DNA of 64,000 nucleotides, taken from contig SFJH01000003.1 of assembly GCA_004555155.1 (NCBI GenBank), positions 1 to 64,000 on the forward strand. The letters run 5' to 3'. The notes beneath the pieces were generated by a model. The model ran no database searches, was not told where the DNA came from, and saw only the letters and a list, made by a program, of their open reading frames with translations. Both the position numbers and the translations under genes were made by a program. Below are positions 6,905 through 16,392 of the stretch, piece after piece (the first letter of the stretch is position 1; each line of letters begins with the position of its first letter). Origin of the DNA: Clostridiales bacterium (GTDB lineage: Bacteria > Bacillota > Clostridia > Christensenellales > Aristaeellaceae).

Positions 6905-8848
6905 ATGAACCTCAACAAGAAGACCATTGAAGATGTTCAGGTTTCCGGCAAGAAAGTCCTCGTCCGCTGCGACTTCAACGTTCCGCTGGACGCTGACTGC
7001 AATATCACCGACGAAACCCGCATCAATGCGGCGCTGCCTACCATCAAGTATCTGCTGGACAACAACGCCGCCGTGATCCTGTGCTCTCACCTGGGCCGCC
7101 CCAAGGGAGAGTTCAACATGAAGTATTCCCTCGCGCCCGTCGCCAAGCGCCTGTCCGAGAAGCTGGGCTTCGAGGTCAAGCTGGCCAAGGACGTCATCGG
7201 CGAGGACGCCAAGAAGCTGGCCGCCGAGGTTGAGCCCGGCAAGGCCATCCTGCTGGAGAACGTCCGCTTCCACAAGGAAGAGGAAAAGAACGATCCCGAG
7301 TTCGCCAAGGAGCTCGCTTCCATGGCCGAGCTGTACGTTTCCGACGCGTTCGGCACCGTGCATCGCGCCCATGCTTCCACCGCTGGCGTCGCCGCCTATC
7401 TGCCCGCCGTTGCCGGCTTCCTGATCGGCAAGGAGCTGCAGTTCCTGGGCAATGCCGTTGAGAACCCCGAGCGTCCCTTCCTCGCCATTCTGGGCGGCGC
7501 GAAGGTCAAGGACAAGATCGGCGTCATCAACGCGCTGCTGGAGAAGGTCGACGTTCTGCTCATCGGCGGCGGCATGTCCTACACCTTCCGCGTGGCCATG
7601 GGCGGCAAGGTTGGCCGTTCCCTGCTGGACGAGGAGCGCATTGATCTGGCCAAGGAGCTGATCGAGAAGGCCAAGGCCAAGGGCGTCAAGATGCTGTTCC
7701 CGGTCGACAACGTCTGCGGCGACGCGTTCTCCAACGACTGCATGCGCATCACCGCGCACTCCTGGGATATCCCGGATGACTTCGAGGGCATGGACATCGG
7801 TCCCGAAACCGTGAAGCTGTTCTCCGAGGAAATCAAGAAGGCCCGCACCATCGTCTGGAACGGCCCGATGGGCTGCTTCGAGATGCCCAACTTCGCGAAG
7901 GGCACGCTCGCCATTGCCGAGGCCATGGCCGAGTCCAACGCCATCACCATCATCGGCGGCGGCGACAGCGCGGCTGCTGTGACCCAGATGGGTCTGGCCG
8001 ACCGCATGAGCCACATCTCCACCGGCGGCGGCGCTTCTCTCGAGTTCCTCGAGGGCAAGGAGCTGCCCGGCGTCGTCTGCCTGCAGGATCGCGTGGTTCC
8101 CACCCGCCGTCCCATCATCGCCGGCAACTGGAAGATGAACAAGACCCCCGAAGAGGCTGCGCAGCTGGTCACCGACCTGATTCCGCTGGTGAAGAACGCC
8201 AAGTGCGACGTGGTCGTCTGCACCCCCGCGGTCTGCTTCTCCGCCGTCAAGCCCATCATTGAGGGAACCAACATCAAGCTGGGCGCTCAGAACGTCCACT
8301 TCAAGGCTTCCGGCGCGTACACCGGCGAGCTCAGCGCCGACATGCTCAAGGCCTCCGGCTGCGAGTACGTCCTCGTTGGCCACTCCGAGCGCCGCCAGTA
8401 CTTCGGCGAGACCGACAAGACCGTCAACCTCCGCACCGTCGCGGCTGTCCGCGCAGGTCTGAAGGTCATCGTCTGCATCGGCGAGCTGAAGGACGAGCGC
8501 GAAGCCGGCTACACCGACATGATCGTCACCTACCAGACCCAGATGGCGCTGCACGGCCTGTCCGCCAACGAGCTGGAGAACGTCGTGCTGGCCTATGAGC
8601 CCGTTTGGGCCATCGGCACCGGCCTGACCGCCACCGACGAGCAGGCGAACGAGACCATCGGCGTCGTCCGCAAGGCCGTCGAGGCCAAGTTCGGCCGCTA
8701 TGCCGCCGAGCACATCCGCATCCAGTACGGCGGAAGCATGAAGGGCTCCAACGTCAAGGGCCTGATGGCGCAGCCTGAAATCGACGGCGGCCTCATCGGC
8801 GGCGCGAGCCTGAAGGCGGCTGACTTCGCTCAGGTGGTGAACTTCTAA
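6905..8848 (+). CDS. pgk-tpiA: Bifunctional phosphoglycerate kinase/triosephosphate isomerase fusion
   Basis: 647 residues. Positions 1 to about 396 are a complete phosphoglycerate kinase (VRCDFNVPL, CSHLGRPKG, GGAKVKDKIGV, nucleotide loop IGGGDSAAAV). From about 403 a complete triosephosphate isomerase follows (GNWKMNK with catalytic Lys, VGHSERR with catalytic His, LAYEPVWAIGTG with catalytic Glu, IQYGGSMKG). The linker is only a few residues and there is no stop or frameshift. The two reactions share 3-phosphoglycerate/glyceraldehyde-3-phosphate glycolysis but are not consecutive, because GAPDH lies between. Fusions of this kind are known in Thermotoga. The stop codon overlaps the gpmI start by one base. 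Confidence 0.96.
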   Translation: MNLNKKTIEDVQVSGKKVLVRCDFNVPLDADCNITDETRINAALPTIKYLLDNNAAVILCSHLGRPKGEFNMKYSLAPVAKRLSEKLGFEVKLAKDVIGEDAKKLAAEVEPGKAILLENVRFHKEEEKNDPEFAKELASMAELYVSDAFGTVHRAHASTAGVAAYLPAVAGFLIGKELQFLGNAVENPERPFLAILGGAKVKDKIGVINALLEKVDVLLIGGGMSYTFRVAMGGKVGRSLLDEERIDLAKELIEKAKAKGVKMLFPVDNVCGDAFSNDCMRITAHSWDIPDDFEGMDIGPETVKLFSEEIKKARTIVWNGPMGCFEMPNFAKGTLAIAEAMAESNAITIIGGGDSAAAVTQMGLADRMSHISTGGGASLEFLEGKELPGVVCLQDRVVPTRRPIIAGNWKMNKTPEEAAQLVTDLIPLVKNAKCDVVVCTPAVCFSAVKPIIEGTNIKLGAQNVHFKASGAYTGELSADMLKASGCEYVLVGHSERRQYFGETDKTVNLRTVAAVRAGLKVIVCIGELKDEREAGYTDMIVTYQTQMALHGLSANELENVVLAYEPVWAIGTGLTATDEQANETIGVVRKAVEAKFGRYAAEHIRIQYGGSMKGSNVKGLMAQPEIDGGLIGGASLKAADFAQVVNF

Positions 8849-10404
8849 TGAGCACGACTGCTCTTCTGATTATGGATGGCTTTGGGATCGGTTCCTCCGA
8901 TCCCAAGTCCAACGCCATTCTCGCCCAGGGCACGCCGAATCTCGACCGCCTGATGGCAACCTATTCCCATACTTCGATCGGCGCATCCGGCCTGGACGTC
9001 GGTCTGCCGGACGGCCAGATGGGCAACAGCGAGGTCGGTCACACGAACATCGGCGCAGGCCGCGTCGTATACCAGATGCTCGTCAAGATCACCAAGGACA
9101 TCCAGGACGGCGTGTTCTTTGAGAACAAGGCGCTGTTGGCCGCGATGGAGAACTGCAAGGCCAAGGATTCTGCCCTGCACCTGATCGGCCTGGTGTCCCC
9201 CGGCGGCGTTCATTCCCACACCGAGCACCTCTACGGACTTCTGGAGATGGCAAAGCGCCACGGCCTGAAGAAGGTCTACGTGCACTGCCTGCTGGACGGC
9301 CGCGACGTGCCGCCGGATTCCGGCTGGGAGTACGTCAAGGAACTGGTTGAGAAGATGAACGAGCTGGGCGTCGGCAAGGTCGCCACCGTCATGGGCCGCC
9401 TGTACGCCATGGACCGCGACTTCGCCTGGGAGCGCGTGGAGAAGGCCTACAACGCCATCGTCTGCGGCGAGGGCATCAAGGCCGACGATCCAGTGAAGGC
9501 CATCACCGATTCCTACAAGGTGATCGACGAGACCGGCAAGCACCTGACCGACGAATTCGTTCTGCCCACCGTGATCGATGAAAACGGCATGGTGAAGGCC
9601 GACGATTCCATCATTTTCTTCAACTTCCGCCCCGACCGCGCGCGTGAAATCACCCGCACCTTCGTGGATCCGGAATTCAAGGGCTTCGAGCGCAGGCACG
9701 GCTTCTTCCCCGTGACCTACGTCTGCATGACCCAGTACGATGCGACCATGCCCAATGTGCTGGTGGCCTATCCGCCGGAGTCCCTGTCCATGACCATGGG
9801 CGAGTACCTCTCCAAGTGCGGCAAGACCCAGTTGCGCATCGCCGAAACCCAGAAGTACGCCCACGTGACGTTCTTCTTCAACGGCGGCGAGGAGCGCACC
9901 TTCCCCGGCGAGGATCGCATTCTGGTTCCCTCTCCCGCCGCGGAGGAGGTTCCCACCTTCGACCTCAAGCCCGAGATGAGCGCCTATGAGGTGACCGAAG
10001 CCGTTCTGCCCTGCATCAACGAGGACAAGTACGACGTGATCATCCTCAACTTCGCCAACTGCGACATGGTCGGCCACACCGGCGTGATCGAAGCTACGAA
10101 GAAGGCCGTCAAGACGGTCGACGAGTGCATCGGCAAGGTGGTGGACGCCATCGTCGCCAAGGGCGGCAAGTGCATCATCACCGCCGACCACGGCAATGCC
10201 GATCAGATGATCGATCCCGCATCCGGCGGCGCATTCACCGCACATACGACGAATCCCGTTCCGGTGATCGTCGTCGACCCCGAGAATCCCCAGCAGCCGC
10301 TGAAGGAGACCGGCCGTCTGTGCGATCTGTGCCCCACCATGCTCGATCTGATGAAGCTGCCCCAGCCCGCCGAAATGACCGGCGTGAGCCTGCTGAAGCA
10401 CTGA
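8848..10404 (+). CDS. gpmI: 2,3-bisphosphoglycerate-independent phosphoglycerate mutase
   Basis: 518-residue Mn-dependent mutase of the alkaline-phosphatase superfamily that interconverts 3- and 2-phosphoglycerate. N-terminal LIMDGFGIG holds a metal Asp; the phosphorylated Ser is in GQMGNSEVGHTNIGAG (about residue 60); further metal ligands are in HTGVIEA and TADHGNADQM. Length matches the family (about 510). The ATG overlaps the TAA of the pgk/tpi fusion (TAATG), so translation is coupled. The operon lacks gap and eno. Confidence 0.97.
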   Translation: MSTTALLIMDGFGIGSSDPKSNAILAQGTPNLDRLMATYSHTSIGASGLDVGLPDGQMGNSEVGHTNIGAGRVVYQMLVKITKDIQDGVFFENKALLAAMENCKAKDSALHLIGLVSPGGVHSHTEHLYGLLEMAKRHGLKKVYVHCLLDGRDVPPDSGWEYVKELVEKMNELGVGKVATVMGRLYAMDRDFAWERVEKAYNAIVCGEGIKADDPVKAITDSYKVIDETGKHLTDEFVLPTVIDENGMVKADDSIIFFNFRPDRAREITRTFVDPEFKGFERRHGFFPVTYVCMTQYDATMPNVLVAYPPESLSMTMGEYLSKCGKTQLRIAETQKYAHVTFFFNGGEERTFPGEDRILVPSPAAEEVPTFDLKPEMSAYEVTEAVLPCINEDKYDVIILNFANCDMVGHTGVIEATKKAVKTVDECIGKVVDAIVAKGGKCIITADHGNADQMIDPASGGAFTAHTTNPVPVIVVDPENPQQPLKETGRLCDLCPTMLDLMKLPQPAEMTGVSLLKH

Positions 10405-10417
10405 TATTCACGAAAAA

Positions 10418-10463
10418 CAGACCGCGGACTAGGATTCTTCCAAGTCCGCGGTCTGCTTTGCTT
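10418..10463. terminator. Strong intrinsic terminator shared by gpmI and the GH2 gene
   Basis: 13-bp perfect GC-rich stem CAGACCGCGGACT (10418-10430) with its complement at 10443-10455. Followed by CTTTGCTTTC on the plus strand and by TTTTT on the minus strand, so it can stop both convergent transcripts. Confidence 0.9.
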
Positions 10464-10500
10464 TCTATGAAATTTGAACTCAATCGCGGCGGCATGACGA

Positions 10501-12636
10501 TCAGACGTTCATCTGACGGGAAACAGCGCTGTTTTCGCTCCGGCGATAGCACAGTCTGTATTCGCTGGATGCGTCGCCGGCAGAGAGGCACAGCGTAAAC
10601 TCCGTCGCATCCACATCCGGAAGCACCCAGTTAATCGTGGGGCCGATGCGGTTTTCATTCTCGCCGACACTGCCCGTCTCCCACGTCAGCAGCGGGTATT
10701 CCACCCCCGCCAGCTTTACAGAGACCCGAACGGTTGTCTCAGCCTTCTCCGGGGCGTCATTCAGCAGCCACAGTTCCGCATGGAAGCACTCTCCGGCGTT
10801 CCAGTCGAACCTCGGAATGCGCGCGCTGGCCAGAACCGGACGCAGCGAAGCCTGCACCGCATAGTAGGCAGGCTTGGTCTGCACCGGATAGGTGATCAGA
10901 CTGTTGCCTGCCGCAGTAATCCACGGCTCGCAGTAGCACCAGTTGATGGCCATGCTGCAATAGGGAGCCTGTCGACGGGCCTCCTCAAAGATCGCCTTGT
11001 AACCCTCGCACTGGAGCCACTCCGCCTCAGCCACGACCTTCTCGATCGTGTCCAGCGGCTCCTGGGCGTAGCGGGTCAGCACATCCATGCACAGCCAGCG
11101 CTCCGCACCCCATGCGCCGAAGGCGTGATGCAGCCGCCAGCTGCCCATATTGCGGATGGGAAACAGCTCGTCCTCCGGGATGATCTTTTTCAGATTGTCC
11201 AGATCGGTCACGCCGGGCACGCCGAACTCGGTATAGGCCGTGCAGTGACTGTTCTGGAACAGCGTAAATACGTCCGCGTCCGCATACGGATCGTAGAAGG
11301 TGTATCCGCCGTGGCCCATGCCAAAGATCGGCGACGTCATGATGAACGGTCGATCCCGATCCAGCTCATAGCACAGCTTGTTCAGCAGCCGCAGTGCCAG
11401 CGACTGATCCGTCATCAGCGACCAGTTGTTGAACAGTTCGTTGCCACCGCAGTACATGACCACTGCGGGATGACTGCGCAGGTCGCGCAGGATGGCAGTT
11501 CCCTCCTGCTCCAGAATGCGCAGATAGTGGGGCGTGCCCACATAGTTATTGCAGGCCAGCGGAAACTCCACCCAGACCATGATGCCCATCCGGTCGCACA
11601 GATCGTAAAACGCGCGCTTGTTGATGCCCGAACCGCCCCAGCATCGGAAGATGTTCATGTGCGCATCCCGCGCAAGCGTGATCAGCGTTTCATAGCGCTG
11701 CGCGTCGATTCTGCCGTTGTAGATATCCGGATTGACCCAGTTGCTGCCCTTGGCGAACACGCGGCGGCCGTTCAGCTCCAGCTGAATGGGCGCGACACTG
11801 CGTCCCTTGGGAAACGCGATGGGTTCGATCCATCCGCCCTCGTTCATCACGAGCCGCACCGTGCGCAGACCAATATGCCCGGACGCGGTGTGATGCTCCG
11901 TGCGGGCAACCCAGGTGTACAGCTCCGGTTCTCCCTGACCGTTGCACCACCACAACCGCGGGTTCTCAATGGAAAAGCGCTCGCCTGTGCCAATCTTCTG
12001 TCCATCCGGATCGAACAGTTCGATCTCCACAGGCGCGTCGCAGTCCACCTCGAAGCGAATATCCGCATGCGTCCGATCATCATTGAGCGTATAGAAGGGC
12101 TCGCAGCGGCGGATCCAGTCGGCCGTGCGGGTTTCCACATAGGCGTCCTGCCAGATGCCGGACACCAGCATGCGCGGATGCCAGTCCCATTCGTAACACA
12201 CCGGCGGCTTCACGCACTGATCCGCCTGCTGACGATCCTCAAACTCAGCGGATTCGCGCTTGGGATGGGGATGGATGCGCACGATCAGCTCGCTTCCGGC
12301 ATTTTCCGCCAAATCGATCTCCACGCGGCTGAACATGCCCTCGTACTCCAGCTTTGTCCGTCCGTCAATCAGGACGTCGAAGCGATAGTCCACGCCCTCG
12401 AACACCAGCACAGCCTGCTCTTCAGACTGCGCCGCATAGTTCAGAACAGCGCGGTATTCCCAGGTGTATCCCTCTGTCGCACGGAATTTTTCCACGTTGT
12501 CCGCCACGCTGACGTCGCCCCAGCCCATCATGCGGCCATAATCGTATTGCACATTGCCCGGCACCTCTGCCGGGAACCATGCGGACGCGCCGTCCGGGCG
12601 AATGGCGCGCGCCTGCCACTGCTGATTGTATCTCAT
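10501..12636 (-). CDS. Glycoside hydrolase family 2, beta-mannosidase-like
   Basis: 711-residue cytosolic enzyme (no signal peptide). An N-terminal sugar-binding jelly roll carries VPGNVQYDYGRMMGWGD (about 26-42), followed by an Ig-like domain and a TIM barrel. The acid/base Glu is in MYCGGNELFNNW (near residue 397) and the likely nucleophile Glu in AYTEFGVPG (near 468). RCWGGSGINKRAFYDLCDRMGI is typical of beta-mannosidases. Substrate could be beta-mannosides or related oligosaccharides; the order of domains supports beta-mannosidase over beta-galactosidase. It is monocistronic with its own strong promoter. Confidence 0.85.
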   Translation of the reverse strand: MRYNQQWQARAIRPDGASAWFPAEVPGNVQYDYGRMMGWGDVSVADNVEKFRATEGYTWEYRAVLNYAAQSEEQAVLVFEGVDYRFDVLIDGRTKLEYEGMFSRVEIDLAENAGSELIVRIHPHPKRESAEFEDRQQADQCVKPPVCYEWDWHPRMLVSGIWQDAYVETRTADWIRRCEPFYTLNDDRTHADIRFEVDCDAPVEIELFDPDGQKIGTGERFSIENPRLWWCNGQGEPELYTWVARTEHHTASGHIGLRTVRLVMNEGGWIEPIAFPKGRSVAPIQLELNGRRVFAKGSNWVNPDIYNGRIDAQRYETLITLARDAHMNIFRCWGGSGINKRAFYDLCDRMGIMVWVEFPLACNNYVGTPHYLRILEQEGTAILRDLRSHPAVVMYCGGNELFNNWSLMTDQSLALRLLNKLCYELDRDRPFIMTSPIFGMGHGGYTFYDPYADADVFTLFQNSHCTAYTEFGVPGVTDLDNLKKIIPEDELFPIRNMGSWRLHHAFGAWGAERWLCMDVLTRYAQEPLDTIEKVVAEAEWLQCEGYKAIFEEARRQAPYCSMAINWCYCEPWITAAGNSLITYPVQTKPAYYAVQASLRPVLASARIPRFDWNAGECFHAELWLLNDAPEKAETTVRVSVKLAGVEYPLLTWETGSVGENENRIGPTINWVLPDVDATEFTLCLSAGDASSEYRLCYRRSENSAVSRQMNV

Positions 12637-12681
12637 AGATGTTCTCCTCCCCGAAGATATTTCGGTGATCTGTTCAGTTTC

Positions 12682-12710
12682 AGTATAACGGGAAGGAAAT
12701 CCGTTGTCAA
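12682..12710 (-). promoter_or_regulatory. SigA promoter of the GH2 gene
   Basis: Minus strand TTGACA (12710-12705), 17-bp spacer, TATACT (12687-12682); close to consensus, with GGGGAGGAG before the start. Confidence 0.85.
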
Positions 12711-12734
12711 CGCCCTGCGGGCAATTCTTCGCGT

Positions 12735-13508
12735 TTATGCGCTCTTTGCCACCGAAATCTTTTCCGCCACGCAGGAAATGAACTCGCCGTTGGTCGGCTT
12801 GTCCTCCTTGGCGAACACCTTGTATCCGTACATCTGATTCACCGTGTCCAGCCTGCCCCGCGTCCAGGCCACCTCGATGGCGTGGCGCATGGCCCGCTCC
12901 ACCTTGCTGGCGCTCGTGCCGAACTTCCTGGCAATGCCCGGATAGAGCTCCTTCGTGATGCGATTGATTACTTCATGATTGTCCAGCACCATCCGCACCG
13001 CCTCGCGCAGGTACTGATAGCCCTTGATATGTGCGGGAATGCCGATGGTGAGGAACAGATTGGTGATCAGTTCATCCACCGATTCTGTGCCCGCAGGCGG
13101 CTCGACGGCCACGGCTTCCACCACCGTCTCCCCCTCCTGAGCCGTCTCCAGAATCCTGCTGTAGAGCACATTCATATCAAAGGGCTTGACCATATAGTAG
13201 CTCGCGCCCAGCCGAATGGCCCGCATGATGAAATCGTCCCGGGAAAGTCCGGTCAGCACGATCACCTTCGGCCTGGCGCTCTCATCGAGTCGGTTCAACT
13301 CCTCCAGCGCCATGAAGCCGTCCCGGCGCGGCATGATGATGTCCATCACCACCACGTCCGGCGCATGTTCGCGCACCGCATCGACGATCGCCGCGCCATC
13401 CGATACTGCAGCCACCAGATCGATGTTCGGCTTTCTTTCAAAAAAATCCGTCAAAAGGCGAATGATACTCTGATTGTCGTCGGCAATCATCACGCGAATT
13501 TTCTCCAT
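12735..13508 (-). CDS. spo0A: Sporulation master regulator Spo0A
   Basis: 257-residue response regulator. The receiver domain (1 to about 125) has the acidic pair ADD (9-11), the phospho-acceptor Asp56 in VVVMDIIMPRRDG, and the conserved Lys in YYMVKPFDM. The C-terminal Spo0A DNA-binding domain (from about 150) includes GIPAHIKGYQYLREA, the recognition region TSASKVERAMRHAIEVAWTRG, and KPTNGEFI. Full length. The phosphorelay form binds TTCGACA boxes and controls entry into sporulation. spoIVB is not next to it in this window. Neighbouring genes (GH2, degV) are not functionally linked. Confidence 0.97.
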   Translation of the reverse strand: MEKIRVMIADDNQSIIRLLTDFFERKPNIDLVAAVSDGAAIVDAVREHAPDVVVMDIIMPRRDGFMALEELNRLDESARPKVIVLTGLSRDDFIMRAIRLGASYYMVKPFDMNVLYSRILETAQEGETVVEAVAVEPPAGTESVDELITNLFLTIGIPAHIKGYQYLREAVRMVLDNHEVINRITKELYPGIARKFGTSASKVERAMRHAIEVAWTRGRLDTVNQMYGYKVFAKEDKPTNGEFISCVAEKISVAKSA

Positions 13509-13825
13509 GAATTTCAGACCCTTTCATTCAGCTTCCATCATGAATATATTCCCGCCATGCGGCAAATATGCGAAAATGCGCGAAAAAAGAGCCTCTGTTC
13601 GAAGGCGCTTTCCATCCTCCAGCGGCCAGCCGGCGCGCAGCTCCCGCAGTGCGTCAATACGCATCCGCCGCAAATAATAGTTGACAAATTGAACCAGATA
13701 TCCTATAATATCACAGACGTCAGAATGTTCACAAATGAAACTATTTTGACAGCAGTCTCTCCCGGCATTCAAGGGTGCAGCAGGGCCCCAACCACCCGCT
13801 TCCGGGAGCATACAGGAGGAATTAC
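13509..13825. other. Divergent intergenic region spo0A/degV
   Basis: About 317 bp. The degV side holds a near-perfect SigA promoter (listed separately) and a roughly 110-base leader ending in CAGGAGG. The spo0A side has AAAGGG before its ATG, but I could not find a convincing SigA, SigH or 0A-box arrangement. A 95-codon minus-strand open frame covering the degV promoter is probably chance. Confidence 0.6.
13681..13709 (+). promoter_or_regulatory. Consensus SigA promoter of degV
   Basis: TTGACA, 17-bp spacer and TATAAT, a perfect match to consensus. Confidence 0.9.
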
Positions 13826-14659
13826 ATGGCTATTCGAATCATCACCGACACTTCCTCGGATTACGATTATGACACAGCCCGATCATTGGACGTCGGCATG
13901 GTTTCAATGACCATCAACGCAGGCGAACAGTCCTATGCAGATGGAATCGACCTGACCCGGGCGAATTTTTACGACATGCTCCTGCTCGATAAGACCGTTC
14001 TGAAAACCTCCCAGCCGACGCCTCGGGATTTTCAGGATCTCTTTGAGCAGGCCCGCGTCAACGGTGATGACGTAATCGCCATTCTCCTCTCCGGCGAGCT
14101 GAGCGGCACGGTCGCCTCTGCGCAGACGGCAAGGACGCTCTGCGAATACGACCGCATCTTCATCGTGGACAGCCGCTGCGCCACCGTAGGAATCCAGTTC
14201 CTCGTCGAAGAAGCGCTGCGCATGCGGGCTGCAGGCGCAGCTGCGAAAGCCATCGTCCAGCGGCTGGATCACATCAAGACGCGGATCCGCGCCTTTCTTG
14301 GACTGGATACGCTGAAGTACCTCTATCGCGGCGGACGTTTGTCCCGCGTAGAGGCAGGCGTAGGCACGCTGACGGGCATCCGTCCGCTCCTGATGCTGAA
14401 GGGCGGAAAGCTGGAGGTTTGCGCCAAGTGCATGGGCGGCAAGAAAGCGATGAAGCGCCTTGTGGAGCTGATTACGGAGCGCAAAGCGGATCCCGCATTC
14501 CCCATGCGCTTCATCTACTCCTACGACGACAGCAACTGCCGCGCCCTGATGCAGAGCATCCCCGGCGCATCCGACGCCGTCGTGCAGGAGTTGGGCCCGA
14601 CGCTGGCCACCCATGCCGGCCCGGGCGTCTATGGCGCAGCGTTCGTGGAAGCGGAATAA
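13826..14659 (+). CDS. DegV family fatty-acid-binding protein
   Basis: 277-residue DegV protein. These bind a fatty acid, and in Firmicutes several present it to fatty-acid kinase (FakB role). Motifs are RIITDTSSD at the N-terminus, TSQPTPRDF, the lipid-binding segment LSGELSGTVASAQTA, and YLYRGGRLSRVEAGVGTLTGIRPLL. Start at 13826 follows CAGGAGGAATTAC; an in-frame upstream extension starts inside the leader and is unlikely. No fakA is adjacent. Confidence 0.9.
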   Translation: MAIRIITDTSSDYDYDTARSLDVGMVSMTINAGEQSYADGIDLTRANFYDMLLLDKTVLKTSQPTPRDFQDLFEQARVNGDDVIAILLSGELSGTVASAQTARTLCEYDRIFIVDSRCATVGIQFLVEEALRMRAAGAAAKAIVQRLDHIKTRIRAFLGLDTLKYLYRGGRLSRVEAGVGTLTGIRPLLMLKGGKLEVCAKCMGGKKAMKRLVELITERKADPAFPMRFIYSYDDSNCRALMQSIPGASDAVVQELGPTLATHAGPGVYGAAFVEAE

Positions 14660-14785
14660 ACGAGATTCTGCCCTGGCGGAAGCCGCGGTCGGAATGCTCA
14701 GCCGAACCGCAATTTCTCTCCGCTGCGCAGCCGCCTGAAATTGAAAGACAGCGTCAAACCAGCAGAAAATTTAATGCGTCCTGCA

Positions 14786-14814
14786 TTGCAAAAGCGACCG
14801 CATTTTGATATACT
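14786..14814 (+). promoter_or_regulatory. SigA promoter of the DUF1846 gene
   Basis: TTGCAA (14786-14791), 17-bp spacer, TATACT (14809-14814). A second TATAAT (14865-14870) lies nearer the gene but has no -35. Confidence 0.7.
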
Positions 14815-14829
14815 GAATAGGGCACATTG

Positions 14830-14855
14830 AATGGGCACCTGCAAAAGGTGTCCAT
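14830..14855 (+). other. Leader hairpin upstream of the DUF1846 gene
   Basis: AATGGGCACCT pairs with AGGTGTCCATT (11 pairs, one G-U) around a GCAAA loop, about 10 bases after the predicted transcription start. It is followed by TTCCTGTTT. It could end the degV transcript, act as an attenuator, or protect the 5' end. Confidence 0.5.
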
Positions 14856-14893
14856 TTTCCTGTTTATAATCGTTTAGAATCGGAGGAGTACAC

Positions 14894-16378
14894 ATGAGAA
14901 AGCCCGGTTTTGACAGCCAGAAATACATCCGCCTGCAGTCCGAGCACATCCGTGAGCGCATTCAGCAGTTCGGCGGCAAGCTCTATCTGGAGTTTGGCGG
15001 CAAGCTTTTCGACGACTATCACGCTTCCCGCGTGCTGCCCGGCTTTGCGCCGGACAACAAGATCCGCATGCTGCTTCAGCTGAAGGATCAGGCGGAAATC
15101 GTCATCGCCATCAACGCCAACGACATCGAAAAGAACAAGCGCCGCGGCGATCTGGGCATCACATATGACACGGACGTCATTCGTCTGGTGGATGTATTCC
15201 GGGATTTCGGGCTGTATGTAGGCAGCATTGCGCTGACCCAGTACACCGGCCAGCCCTCTGCGGAGCTGTTCGAAAAGCGCATGACCGCGCTCGGCCTGAA
15301 GGTCTTCCGGCTCTACCGCATTCCCAACTATCCCTCCGATATCCAGACCATCGTCAGCGACGAGGGCTACGGCAAAAACGACTACATCGAGACCACCCGC
15401 TCGCTGGTGGTGGTCACCGCGCCGGGCCCCGGCAGCGGCAAGATGGCCGTCTGCCTCTCCCAGCTCTATCACGAGCACAAGCGCGGTATTCAGGCGGGCT
15501 ATGCGAAGTTTGAGACCTTCCCCATCTGGAATCTCCCGCTGAAGCACCCGGTCAATCTGGCCTATGAGGCTGCCACCGCCGATCTGAACGACGTGAACAT
15601 GATTGATCCCTTCCATCTCGAGGCTTATGGAGAAACCACCGTCAACTACAACCGCGACATTGAGATCTTCCCCGTGCTCAAGGCCATCTTCGAGCGCATC
15701 TACGGCGAATGCCCGTACAAAAGCCCCACGGACATGGGCGTGAACATGGCCGGCAAGTCCATCATCGATGATGAAATCTGCCGCGAAGCGTCCCGTCAGG
15801 AGGTCATCCGCCGCTACTACAAGACCGCCTGCCAGCTGCGCCAGGGTCTCTCCAGCGAGCAGGAGATCAACAAGCTCAAGCTACTGATGCGCACGCTGGG
15901 CGTGGACACCAGCACCCGCAAAACCGTGCCCGCCGCGCTGGCCGTGGCCGAGCGCACCGGCGAACCGGCTACCGCCATCGAGCTGACGGACGGCCGCATC
16001 GTCACCGGAAAGACCTCCGCGCTGCTGGGCGCTTCCTCCGCTGCCCTGCTCAATGCGCTCAAGCTGCTGGCGGACATCCCCGACGAGCTCAACCTCATCT
16101 CTCCCACCGTCATCGAGCCGATCCAGCACCTCAAAGTGGATCACATGGGCAACCGCAATCCCCGCCTTCACACCGATGAGGTGCTCATCGCGCTGGCCAT
16201 CAGCGCCGCGACCGATGAGGTCGCCGCCCGCGCCATGGATCACCTCTCCGAACTGAAGGACTGCGACGCCCATTCCACCGTCATCCTCTCCCAGGTGGAC
16301 GACGGCATGTTCAAGAAGCTGGGCGTCAACGTCACCTGCGAACCCACCTACCAGAACAGCAAGCTCTATCACAAGTAA
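14894..16378 (+). CDS. DUF1846 domain-containing protein
   Basis: 494-residue protein covering the whole DUF1846 family length. The N-terminus KPGFDSQKYIRLQSEHIRER and the loop VTAPGPGSGKMAVCLSQLYHEHKRG (about 176-200), which looks like a P-loop, are typical. The C-terminal part contains LKVDHMGNRNPRLHTDEVLIALA. The function is not established; the P-loop-like sequence suggests nucleotide binding. Cytosolic. Monocistronic between its own promoter and a strong terminator. Confidence 0.9.
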   Translation: MRKPGFDSQKYIRLQSEHIRERIQQFGGKLYLEFGGKLFDDYHASRVLPGFAPDNKIRMLLQLKDQAEIVIAINANDIEKNKRRGDLGITYDTDVIRLVDVFRDFGLYVGSIALTQYTGQPSAELFEKRMTALGLKVFRLYRIPNYPSDIQTIVSDEGYGKNDYIETTRSLVVVTAPGPGSGKMAVCLSQLYHEHKRGIQAGYAKFETFPIWNLPLKHPVNLAYEAATADLNDVNMIDPFHLEAYGETTVNYNRDIEIFPVLKAIFERIYGECPYKSPTDMGVNMAGKSIIDDEICREASRQEVIRRYYKTACQLRQGLSSEQEINKLKLLMRTLGVDTSTRKTVPAALAVAERTGEPATAIELTDGRIVTGKTSALLGASSAALLNALKLLADIPDELNLISPTVIEPIQHLKVDHMGNRNPRLHTDEVLIALAISAATDEVAARAMDHLSELKDCDAHSTVILSQVDDGMFKKLGVNVTCEPTYQNSKLYHK

Positions 16379-16392
16379 TTCGTGCTCCTTCA

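Noticed and set aside
6884..8713. Minus-strand open frame of 609 codons
   Set aside because: Antisense shadow of the pgk/tpi fusion, whose catalytic motifs are unambiguous.
13490..13560. Weak dyad around the spo0A ribosome site (TGAAT/ATTCA)
   Set aside because: Only 5 bp; unlike the sigG and spoIIAA stems this is within chance expectation.
13524..13811. 95-codon minus-strand frame before spo0A
   Set aside because: It covers the consensus degV promoter, has no recognisable motif and no good ribosome site at its start; probably chance.
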